This document shows positions 1 to 6,855 of a stretch of 9,561 nucleotides of DNA, in pieces; the stretch's first letter is position 1, and each line of letters begins with the position of its first letter. The notes beneath the pieces were generated by a model. It had not been told where the DNA came from, did not search any database, and saw only the letters and a program-made list of their open reading frames with translations. This DNA is from Nitrososphaerales archaeon TH5893 (lineage in GTDB: Archaea > Thermoproteota > Nitrososphaeria > Nitrososphaerales > Nitrososphaeraceae), in the NCBI GenBank assembly GCA_014523685.1, contig JAATVT010000090.1, positions 1 through 9,561 on the forward strand. The letters run 5' to 3'. The position numbers and the translations under genes are program-made.

Positions 1-119
1 ACTCTGTACGCCTCACCTTTGAAATTTATAAGCAATGGTGTTCCATCTATATCATTATCTACCTCACCTTGGCGTAGAATTATTGTGTCTTTTTCTATCT
101 GTCTTGTGTTAGGAAACAT
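1..119 (-). CDS. Hypothetical protein, 5' end only
   Basis: This is the N-terminal part of a minus-strand gene that runs off the left edge. The ATG is at 119-117, and 39 complete codons are open (MFPNTRQIEKDTIILRQGEV, then a Asp/Asn/Ile-rich stretch and ...EAYR). An in-frame TAG lies four codons upstream of the ATG with no other usable start between, so the start is well defined. A Shine-Dalgarno-like GGTGAG (minus strand, 128-123) sits 3 nt before the ATG. The visible part is hydrophilic, with no signal peptide or membrane segment, so a cytoplasmic protein is likely. I do not recognise a family from this fragment. Coding status rests on the open frame, the ribosome site and an upstream TATA-like box. 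Confidence 0.6.
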   Translation of the reverse strand, partial: MFPNTRQIEKDTIILRQGEVDNDIDGTPLLINFKGEAYR

Positions 120-506
120 GTTCTCACCAGACTACTATTGACCAATATAGTATCTATCTAATATTTATTGCTACGATGATCGTTTGCTGAAAATATATAA
201 CAGCTAATCTTCCACCCAAAAGCCTGCAGGTTGAGAGAGGTGGAAAATGTGTATCATCGCAAATTCTGTTTTGGTTTGATCAGGTTAGTGACAAGGGCTA
301 GTAAAAGTACTGTACATGAGACAAATTATTATACGAAGCAAACTATTGGAGCGGTTTAGTATCCTGAACATCGATATTGGAACGAGCTCCTATGCATCTT
401 GCTCATTATTTATCAGTCGGTACTAAGGAAAGTATATTAGAAGTAGTGGAAAAGAAATGTTTTTTGAGATAAGATTATTAGAAAGATAACGGAAATTACA
501 ATCCGT
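120..506. other. Intergenic region without a supported gene
   Basis: These 387 bases separate the partial minus-strand gene from the JAMM gene. They should hold both promoters. TATA-like strings on the plus strand occur at about 189-200 (AAATATATAA context), 405-413 (TTATTTATC) and 433-440 (TATATTAG). Two short open frames are present: 247-279 (10 codons, behind GGTGG) and 316-426 (36 codons, no ribosome site). Neither has recognisable content and I do not call them genes. A weak GGAGC (348-352)/GCTCC (386-390) pairing has a 33-nt loop. I see no tRNA, box C/D RNA or mobile element remnant. Confidence 0.5.
161..168 (-). promoter_or_regulatory. TATA-like box for the partial gene at 1-119
   Basis: On the minus strand this reads ATAAATAT, 42-49 nt before the ATG at 119. 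With the usual archaeal spacing of about 25 nt from box to transcription start, the transcript would begin near 137. That gives a short leader containing the GGTGAG ribosome site. This is inferred from position and composition only. Confidence 0.35.
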
Positions 507-923
507 TTGTTTTTTACGAAGAATAAGGAGCGAAAGACTGAGGGTTTAAAAAGATACTTGACATTAAAAAGACAAGTAGCTGACAGCATCATTACTTATG
601 CGAAAAGCTGCCATCCTAATGAAGGGATCTTAATTCTCCAAGGGAAAGCCAAAAAGGATAACATTCTTGTGGATGGACTTGTTGTTCCACCATTCGCTTC
701 GCATGGTCCGTACTATTCTGGATTTCCAACCTACGATCTGCCATTTGATCTTTCATACATAGGTACCGCCCATTCGCATCCAGGTGGGACCAATAGGCCG
801 TCACTTGAAGACTTGAACAATTTTTATGGATTCATTTCTGTGATTATCAGCTATCCATATTCAGATGCAGACATTGGGGCTTTTGACAGAAATGGTAATA
901 AAGTGCGTGTAGAAATTGTTTAA
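507..923 (+). CDS. JAMM/MPN+ domain metalloprotease (JAB1/Mov34 family)
   Basis: A single-domain JAMM protein of 138 residues, about the usual archaeal size. The zinc-site signature is complete: Glu39, then His89-x-His91-Pro, seven residues, Ser99, two residues, Asp102. The two His and the Asp would bind zinc; Glu39 would be the general acid/base. Characterised archaeal relatives (HvJAMM1 of Haloferax) release ubiquitin-like SAMP proteins from their targets. Deconjugation of such a modifier is therefore the likely role, but no modifier gene is visible here. There is no signal peptide, so it is cytoplasmic. The start is unsettled. The frame is open from 468 and the first conventional start is TTG at 507, without a clear ribosome site. 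A second TTG at 558 lies behind GAGGG (540-544) and would start just before the domain. An ATG at 457 is in another frame and stops after 10 codons. A 66-bp gap leads to the next plus-strand gene, so co-transcription is plausible. Confidence 0.88.
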   Translation: MFFTKNKERKTEGLKRYLTLKRQVADSIITYAKSCHPNEGILILQGKAKKDNILVDGLVVPPFASHGPYYSGFPTYDLPFDLSYIGTAHSHPGGTNRPSLEDLNNFYGFISVIISYPYSDADIGAFDRNGNKVRVEIV

Positions 924-989
924 CTCCAGGATTGAAAACAATCTATTTAATACCAAAAAGATGTTTAGTATGTTGGAGAACAATTACCA

Positions 990-1319
990 ATGAGTCTTGA
1001 ACAGCTACGTGCTAAGGCATTCTTTCAAAATACAATTGACGTCTGGATTATGCTCTGCGAAGAAAAAAAATGGGACTATTATGACTTAGATGCTTACAGA
1101 AGTTTTATACGATTTATCAATGCCAAAGGAATTAGGACGCAAAAGTTCCCTCTTTGCATAAAGGAGTCAGGAGGCATGTATGAGAGAGGTAGAGATAAGA
1201 CAAAATTCTTAGAAGAGTTGTCCCATATATCTTCTGAAGATGCATCTGCCTATACGATAAAATTAAGTACAGAAACTTTGTCATGGTTGAGATCGTTCGA
1301 CAAAACTAATTCTAATTGA
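990..1319 (+). CDS. Hypothetical protein, 109 residues
   Basis: I do not recognise a family. The ATG at 990 follows GGAG (975-978) at 11 nt, and the frame is open to TGA at 1317-1319. The protein looks globular and cytoplasmic, with no signal peptide or membrane segment. The N-terminal half is rich in aromatic residues and probably helical (IDVWIMLCEEKKWDYYDLDA, about residues 16-35, then a helix around YRSFIRFI). The C-terminal third (about 70-105) is Ser/Thr-rich with a probable helix ending in LSWLRSF. The two cysteines are far apart and form no metal motif. It lies 66 bp after the JAMM gene on the same strand. It could be a partner or substrate of that protease, but only adjacency supports this. 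Confidence 0.6.
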   Translation: MSLEQLRAKAFFQNTIDVWIMLCEEKKWDYYDLDAYRSFIRFINAKGIRTQKFPLCIKESGGMYERGRDKTKFLEELSHISSEDASAYTIKLSTETLSWLRSFDKTNSN

Positions 1320-1350
1320 GATTAAAAACCTAGGGAACTAAGTAGGCTAG

Positions 1351-1363
1351 TCCTTTCTTTTCT
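1351..1363 (+). terminator. Pyrimidine-rich tract after the 109-residue gene
   Basis: TCCTTTCTTTTCT begins 32 nt after the stop codon at 1317-1319. Archaeal termination usually relies on U-rich tracts, so this is a plausible end for the JAMM-orf109 transcript. CTTTC at 1353-1357 can pair with GAAAG at 1366-1370, a weak hairpin. It lies between converging genes, where termination is expected. Confidence 0.35.
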
Positions 1364-1553
1364 AGGAAAGTCCTGGATCCTGTTCTCACTGTAGAGGGGG
1401 ATTAGAACCCAATAGCCATTACAGAGTTAGGTCAATTAACAACGGTGGGTACAGAGTTCAGAGTTTGGAGGAGTCATAATATGTACACCAGGAAAATCGT
1501 CTAACTAGCTGTAAACTGGTTCTAATGAGGCTCATTTCTTCTCCATTAATTTG

Positions 1554-3026
1554 TTATCTGGCCCTTCTAGGATTGGTAATGTTTTCTAGAGTATAACCTA
1601 TAAGGGCGAAAGAAAGGCCGGTCAAACCAATCATTAATCCAGGAGGAATTATCCACCACCACATCCCAAGAGTAGTTGCACTGGCCGCATATGCTTCGTT
1701 CAGAATTTTACCCCAGGTGGGAATAGTTATATCACTTAATCCCAAGAAGCTTAAACCAGCTTCGGCCAAGATCGCCCCAGGAACAGAATAGGCAATTGTA
1801 GCAAAAATCAAGGGAAGTAGCTGAGGAATTATGTGTCTAAAAATTATTTTCATGTCTGATTCTCCCATCATCTTAGAGGCCTCTACGTATTGAAGGTTCT
1901 TAATCTGTAATGATAAGCTTCGGGTTAGTCTCGCGCCCCCAGCCCACCCAAACAAGATCAACAGCACAACTATTAAGAAGATGTTAAGCCCATATCTGAC
2001 AGATATTAGAATCAGTAGAATAAAGACGGGCAGCGAAATGAAAAAATCATTTATGCGCATCATCACCTCGTCTACTCGCCCTCCTTTGTACCCCGCAGTT
2101 AAGCCATAAATCATGGCTATTAATGAGGTGCCTACCGCAACAGTCAGGCCAATAAAGAGAGCAACAGGAGTCCCCCACAGGATTCCTATTGCTAAATCGC
2201 GTCTAAAGGCATCTGTCCCCAAGAGACCATAGACAGTTCCGCCAAGAATCACGCGGGCTTCTTCTACGATATCTTTTTCGTCAAAAAAGTAATAAGTTAA
2301 CTTAAATGTGTAAGGACCTTTCAAGATCTCATTTTCCTTTGTATCCGAAAATATCATGACTTGAGGTTGAGTAACATCTGGAGAATAGTTGAATAAGGTA
2401 GTATATTGGCGCAGATTATTGGAAATATCTCTATCTGTGGAAAAAACACGAGAAGAATATACGCTTTGCTCTTCTGTAGGTTGTTGACCTAGTTGAGCAC
2501 TTGTTTCCTGACTATGATTTTTAGAAGTTCCAGCTTCATTTTCTAGTACGGTATTAGAGGGAAGAGAAGAATAGTATATCCTAAATTCAAGGCCATCTGG
2601 CCTTGTCACGTTAATTTCTAAAACCGGAGGAATTTCTCCATATCTAACAGAATAAGGAATAGTAAAATAGCTCGGGTAGGAATCGTATTCGAAATTGGTT
2701 GAGAATGCCTTGGAGACAATATGAATTCCTCTATGAGTATAGTCCGAGATTTCGTGTCCTGATTCTGGAGTAAGAATAGTATGAACAGCAGCGGTGGGAC
2801 CAAACAGTCCTACATTGGTCCAAGCCGGGGCCGCGGATGCCGGATAATCAACCCAATAACTAGGACTATTCCATTGTCTAAATGAGGTAAGAGGAATTGA
2901 AGTCACTGTATAAATCGATATTCCCACTAGAAAAACGAGGATAATTATCCCAGTTAAGCCTAGTTTAGAGCGTCTAAATCCGCTAATAATATCCGATCTA
3001 CGGGAGGGGCGTATCTGAATAGTCAA
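1554..3026 (-). CDS. dppC: DppC-type ABC importer permease with a large extracytoplasmic insert
   Basis: Second membrane subunit of a peptide/nickel-type ABC importer, 490 residues where about 280-320 is usual. Transmembrane segment 1 is at about 24-44. Residues 45 to about 265 form an unusually long extracytoplasmic region with several NxS/T sites and a hydrophilic low-complexity stretch (about 155-190). The ordinary family core then resumes. It has GTDAFRRD (270-277), matching canonical GTDxxGRD with Gly replaced by Arg275. Further membrane segments lie at about 282-310, 329-343, 347-364, 403-425 and 455-478. The EAA loop contacting the ATPase is at about 381-405 (Glu382, Ala383, Gly388, then HIIPQLLP). 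Conserved LSFLGLSDITIPTWGKIL follows at 425-442. The start is TTG (3026-3024), overlapping the upstream dppB stop as TTGA, which implies coupled translation. No Met occurs before residue 224. No ATPase gene follows; downstream is a convergent region. Confidence 0.9.
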   Translation of the reverse strand: MTIQIRPSRRSDIISGFRRSKLGLTGIIILVFLVGISIYTVTSIPLTSFRQWNSPSYWVDYPASAAPAWTNVGLFGPTAAVHTILTPESGHEISDYTHRGIHIVSKAFSTNFEYDSYPSYFTIPYSVRYGEIPPVLEINVTRPDGLEFRIYYSSLPSNTVLENEAGTSKNHSQETSAQLGQQPTEEQSVYSSRVFSTDRDISNNLRQYTTLFNYSPDVTQPQVMIFSDTKENEILKGPYTFKLTYYFFDEKDIVEEARVILGGTVYGLLGTDAFRRDLAIGILWGTPVALFIGLTVAVGTSLIAMIYGLTAGYKGGRVDEVMMRINDFFISLPVFILLILISVRYGLNIFLIVVLLILFGWAGGARLTRSLSLQIKNLQYVEASKMMGESDMKIIFRHIIPQLLPLIFATIAYSVPGAILAEAGLSFLGLSDITIPTWGKILNEAYAASATTLGMWWWIIPPGLMIGLTGLSFALIGYTLENITNPRRAR

Positions 3027-4072
3027 CTTATAGCTTTTATGCGGGGGTCAAAAAATGAATATGCTAAATCAGTCAGAAATACCGCAACGACATAGATTAG
3101 AGTCGATACAAATACAATGCCTATAATTAAGGGAGCATCATTTACTGTTATTGCATCATATAATAATAATCCCATTCCAGGCCAATAATAAACTATCTCT
3201 ACTAAGAGTGCCCCCCCAAAAATAGATGCCAAGCCTATTATGATAGAATTTAACAAGGGTGGGGCTGCATTTCTGAGTGCATGCGAGTAGAGTATCTTCT
3301 TTTTTGGGACTCCTATGGCACGTTTAGCTTTGATAAAATCCTCATCCAAGATATTGACGACGAAGAGCCTTACAAAATAACTCTGTACTGCGACACCCAG
3401 AACTACGAGTGTAATTAAAGGGAGCGCCATATGGTACAGAAGATCGACAAGATAAAGGGGATCAGAGGGGGAGGACGTAGGAAGAGATCTTTCAGGAAAT
3501 ATAGGTATCATAAAGGCAAAGACAAATATCATAATCATACCGACATAAAAAGTGGGAAGACTGTTACTAAGCATGGAAACGAAAACATTAGTCTTATCAA
3601 TAGTCTTTCCATGCCTCTCCGCCAAATAAGGACCTAAATATAGCCCAATAACGAAGGTAATGATAGTCGCACTCCCGAATAACAGCAGTGTCCGGGGAAT
3701 TCTCTCCGCAATTATATCTATGACTTCGGGTGATCCATTATCACTTGTAGTAAAGTACGATCTACCTAAGTCGAGAATCATTACTTTAAATATCGTATTC
3801 GAAAACCGTTTGGGAGCATACCATGGCTCATCCAGACCCAGGTTTTTTATCCTTAGTTGGATTTGTTGGTTCACGTATGCTTGTTGATCCGCTGCGCTTT
3901 GGAATTTTATTTTACTATCAATTAGGCTTCCTACGACCTCTTGCCTTATGTTGTCTGTAAGGATCTTGTCCATCGTTTCTCCCAGAAGGGAAACTGTGAG
4001 AACGAGAACCAAAAATAGTACAACGACCAAATTTATTGATCTTCTGATGAGTACTAGGTAGAACCCTGCCAT
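3023..4072 (-). CDS. dppB: DppB-type ABC importer permease
   Basis: First membrane subunit of the peptide/nickel-type importer, 349 residues, normal for DppB/OppB. The N-terminal segment (about 12-30) is followed by the usual extracytoplasmic stretch (about 31-125) with LGLDEPWY-type sequence at 78-85, a common DppB feature. The remaining membrane segments lie at about 128-150, 166-190, 213-236, 274-294 and 314-336. The EAA loop that docks on the ATPase is at about 247-273 (KAKRAIG with Gly254, then HALRNAAPPLL). The conserved VEIVYYWPGMG (291-301) and C-terminal FFDPRIK (340-346) fix the assignment. The ATG at 4072-4070 follows the purine run AGAAAGAG. It ends in a 4-base overlap with dppC and is preceded by its own TATA-like box, so dppB-dppC can be made separately from the binding protein. 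Oligopeptide, dipeptide, nickel or oligosaccharide ligands all use this family, so the substrate is not settled. Confidence 0.93.
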   Translation of the reverse strand: MAGFYLVLIRRSINLVVVLFLVLVLTVSLLGETMDKILTDNIRQEVVGSLIDSKIKFQSAADQQAYVNQQIQLRIKNLGLDEPWYAPKRFSNTIFKVMILDLGRSYFTTSDNGSPEVIDIIAERIPRTLLLFGSATIITFVIGLYLGPYLAERHGKTIDKTNVFVSMLSNSLPTFYVGMIMIFVFAFMIPIFPERSLPTSSPSDPLYLVDLLYHMALPLITLVVLGVAVQSYFVRLFVVNILDEDFIKAKRAIGVPKKKILYSHALRNAAPPLLNSIIIGLASIFGGALLVEIVYYWPGMGLLLYDAITVNDAPLIIGIVFVSTLIYVVAVFLTDLAYSFFDPRIKAIS

Positions 4073-4110
4073 CTCTTTCTACGGACCGATTGTTTATCAA
4101 GTTTGTTTGT

Positions 4111-4118
4111 ATAAATAT
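4111..4118 (-). promoter_or_regulatory. TATA-like box for dppB-dppC
   Basis: On the minus strand this reads ATATTTAT (followed by AC), 39-46 nt before the dppB ATG at 4072. Transcription would start near 4086, giving a leader of about 14 nt. It lies in the 131-bp gap after the binding-protein gene. It is directly preceded on the same strand by GATGCAATA, which occurs again 73 bp upstream. It is position-based and not proven. Confidence 0.45.
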
Positions 4119-4203
4119 TATTGCATCGATATTGTTTTTTGTACCTTCATCTTACAATTGAAATGCCCGTGTGTGAAATACGACATATTTCTATTGCATC
4201 AAC

Positions 4204-6819
4204 CTATTGTCTTCTTACAACCAACAGAGGCATTGTATATATATCAGTACGAAATGCATCATTAGTATTAGCAAATATCTTCAATAAATTTGGCCCCTCT
4301 TGAAATTTGGATGTATCACTACTGTTTAAGTTAATCTCATACAATCCATCCTCATTATCGCCATCGCTGACACTTGGATCCTTGTTAATTCCTTTCAGGT
4401 CAAAAACTATCCCAGAACCATTTCCATAATTAGCGCGATTTGATGTTGAACTCTCGTCATTCATGGTTTTGTTCGCTAAAGGTTCTGCTTTACCGCTCGA
4501 AATAACTCTGCCTTCGTTATCTGACAAGAAATAGTCAACTATCGCATCGTTGCTGGGCTTATTCCCGACCGTAACATTAAGACGTACTTTTAACGGATCA
4601 CCGGGGCTCAAGTATTTTGGCGTTTCAACTGTCTGTATTGCTGCTAATTTGGGATTTTCAAATACAGACCAGTATCCTTGAGGAAATGGATAGCTGGGGT
4701 CCCTGAATGCTTTCAATGTAATCATTCTTGCACCAGGGTTGTATGTGTCAAGATAAAATGGGCCATTGCTTATCATGGCATGTCGATGACGTTGTATCCA
4801 TTCAATAGCAGCATCATATCTTTCTATGGCCTTATTTTTGGTTACTATTCCAACGAGAGGGGGAGGAATAAAGCCTTCAGATCTCATTTTTTGTAATTCT
4901 GCAAGTATCATTTCAGCGTGATTCGGGACTATCAGAGATAGCCAAGGCACATCCTTAGCCGCTGCTTGTCCTTCTGAATACGCTACCTTTCCCGCCATCA
5001 CGAGTCTTTCGGTGGCTGCCGTTATTTCCCAGGGCTGAGCAGACCAAACCGTCGCGGAGTCTGCTATTTCTTCCTTGTCATAATGCCATTGATCGATGTA
5101 GGACTCGATTGCGGTGTCGTTAATAAACCGAATTCCTTTTATCAAAGGGAGGGCTACTTTTGTGGCTGCCGTATATTCTGGGTCTACAGTAAGGTCTCCT
5201 TTACCTTGGTCAGTTCCCCACTCAAAGGGAAAATACTGTGAATAGAGAATATCTGACTTATCCATCGCTATCCCATGATGCCAATTAGAAAACAACAGAT
5301 TGTAATCAACCTTACTAAGTGCAAATGTGTCGTTTCCAGCTTTTTTCCAGCGCTGGGTATAGGGATCCCATGTCTCCGCGTCTGCTGCCACCTTCATTCT
5401 TTCATATGGACCTGTGGTCAGGACGTCAGTCCAAATGTTTCTCAAGGAATTAATTTCTCCTGTGTAGGGGTTTCTAAAAGTAGCCCCATCTGCCAACGAT
5501 GAAGATATGCTAACGCAGAAAGTGTCACCACAACCACCTACACCGTTCCACGCTCCTTGGTAAATTTCTTTGACGCCTATATTTAGTAGGGTCGGGTTAG
5601 GAGGTTGCGCATTTATCAGGGAGAGTCTGCTTGTTATTCCAGCACCAAAGTCATTTATCAATCCCTTCACATCCGAGTTGGCGATATATGGCTCAGTATT
5701 TTGAGCTATGAAAATTCTTACAGACTCTTGGATGCCTTGTTTGGTTGCATTTTTAACCAAGTCGTTTCTTTCTTTCTCCGATGTAAAATTAAAGAAATTT
5801 ATTTTCTGAGTAACGTTGTTTAGGCTAGAGTTCTGATAATTCCAAAATGCGGGGTTCTGGCCTCCTGGCATGTTGCCATAATATGGGGCGTACATCTGTG
5901 ATGTTACAACGGGATTGTACTTGACAAATGCGGATGTCCCAGCGTAAGCTTCAGTATACAGGTGCCACTGAAAGTCTTGTGGATCTGACCCTGACACAAT
6001 GGTGTTTGCCTTGTTAAGATCTCCGTAGATTTTTATGACAGTAAACCCTATCTTTTCTAGCTCCGAAGAGACAAGATCTCCCAAGGACTTTCTGCGAGGA
6101 TCATCATTTCGTATTAGTATTTTTACCGTAATAGGTTTATCAGCAAAAAGCCATTTCCCTGTTGTTTTATCTTTTACGGCACCTACTTTAGTAAGAGCAT
6201 TTTCAATCATTTTTTCTGCAATAGCTGGATTATATTTGATTCCAAAAGACTCCACAGTATCTATTAGGTTTAGATATTCGGGTGAATACTGACCAAAGGG
6301 GTCAATCATAACAGAGCCATAGCCCTTTAATATTTCGTCGACCACAAATTTGCGGTCAACCAGAAAATTCATAGCATAGCGTACTTCCCTAATCTGAAAC
6401 GGGTTAAGAGTACTACTGTCGTTGTACTGAGCTGGATTCAACAAGAGCCCAAAGGAGCCTGCTGTTCGGTCATAAATCTGGACATTTGGATTGTTCATCA
6501 TCTCTGGTACAACCTCTAAAGGGATCGCGAAATAATAGATTGCGATTTTTCCCTGTTTTACTAATTCTAGAGCGACATTCTGATTTGACTGCTCAATGAA
6601 TCTTACTGTATCTGCAAATGATCCCTTGGTTGCATTATTATATTGCGTATTAGTTTCGTTGTTAGTCCCCAGTGCGACTGGCAAGCCGCCTGTAGAATTG
6701 AGATGGAAGGATGAACCAAGTAACAGCGCAGATACGCATAAAAAAAACTGAACCCGTAAGGAAAAATTGGGTGTTCCCATAATTTGCGAAAGGTAGCGTT
6801 CTACTCCCCTAGGATTCAT
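4204..6819 (-). CDS. Secreted family-5-type solute-binding protein with extra C-terminal domain
   Basis: Probable ligand-capturing subunit of the importer encoded downstream; 871 residues against about 500-600 for ordinary DppA/OppA. It begins with a signal-peptide-like segment: basic Arg22, hydrophobic core about 23-35, then Ser/Asn. There is no lipobox cysteine and no C-terminal membrane helix, so its anchoring is unclear. Met14 (6780) may be the better start, as it places the core closer to the N-terminus; the ATG at 6819 lacks a ribosome site. Residues about 70-400 resemble the second half of an SBP_bac_5 protein (KQGKIAIY at 88-95, then NPFQIREVRYAMNFLVDRK at 139-157). Residues about 410-720 resemble the first half (ETWDPYTQRW near 482-491, NWHHGIAMDKSDILYS at 512-527, NGPFYL at 685-690, PGARMITL at 695-702). 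Residues about 730-871 look like a beta-sandwich rich in Asn/Asp. Cys430 and Cys435 could form a disulfide. Confidence 0.85.
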   Translation of the reverse strand: MNPRGVERYLSQIMGTPNFSLRVQFFLCVSALLLGSSFHLNSTGGLPVALGTNNETNTQYNNATKGSFADTVRFIEQSNQNVALELVKQGKIAIYYFAIPLEVVPEMMNNPNVQIYDRTAGSFGLLLNPAQYNDSSTLNPFQIREVRYAMNFLVDRKFVVDEILKGYGSVMIDPFGQYSPEYLNLIDTVESFGIKYNPAIAEKMIENALTKVGAVKDKTTGKWLFADKPITVKILIRNDDPRRKSLGDLVSSELEKIGFTVIKIYGDLNKANTIVSGSDPQDFQWHLYTEAYAGTSAFVKYNPVVTSQMYAPYYGNMPGGQNPAFWNYQNSSLNNVTQKINFFNFTSEKERNDLVKNATKQGIQESVRIFIAQNTEPYIANSDVKGLINDFGAGITSRLSLINAQPPNPTLLNIGVKEIYQGAWNGVGGCGDTFCVSISSSLADGATFRNPYTGEINSLRNIWTDVLTTGPYERMKVAADAETWDPYTQRWKKAGNDTFALSKVDYNLLFSNWHHGIAMDKSDILYSQYFPFEWGTDQGKGDLTVDPEYTAATKVALPLIKGIRFINDTAIESYIDQWHYDKEEIADSATVWSAQPWEITAATERLVMAGKVAYSEGQAAAKDVPWLSLIVPNHAEMILAELQKMRSEGFIPPPLVGIVTKNKAIERYDAAIEWIQRHRHAMISNGPFYLDTYNPGARMITLKAFRDPSYPFPQGYWSVFENPKLAAIQTVETPKYLSPGDPLKVRLNVTVGNKPSNDAIVDYFLSDNEGRVISSGKAEPLANKTMNDESSTSNRANYGNGSGIVFDLKGINKDPSVSDGDNEDGLYEINLNSSDTSKFQEGPNLLKIFANTNDAFRTDIYTMPLLVVRRQ

Positions 6820-6855
6820 AAATGGGTCTATCTGGTGGGCATGTAAATCTTCCGA

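Noticed and set aside
170..190. Possible box C (GATGAT) and box D (CTGA) near the left edge
   Set aside because: The two boxes are only a few bases apart, with no room for a guide and no second C'/D' pair.
247..426. Two short plus-strand frames (247-279 with GGTGG before it, and 316-426 of 36 codons)
   Set aside because: No recognisable content, inconsistent promoter spacing, and lengths expected by chance in a 387-bp gap.
1420..1458. TACAGAGTT repeated at 1420-1428 and 1450-1458
   Set aside because: Only two 9-base copies, with no further copies and no conserved spacer; not a CRISPR or a repeat family.
1481..1504. GGAGG (1467-1471) nine bases before ATG 1481 on the plus strand
   Set aside because: The ribosome site looks ideal, but the frame ends after seven codons (MYTRKIV), so no gene is supported.
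3431..3887. Plus-strand open frames opposite dppB
   Set aside because: They are antisense to a clear DppB gene with full family motifs, have no recognisable content and no promoter or ribosome site.
4678..6292. Several 60-85 codon plus-strand frames opposite the solute-binding protein gene
   Set aside because: They are shadows of the strong minus-strand coding frame; their translations look random and lack ribosome sites.
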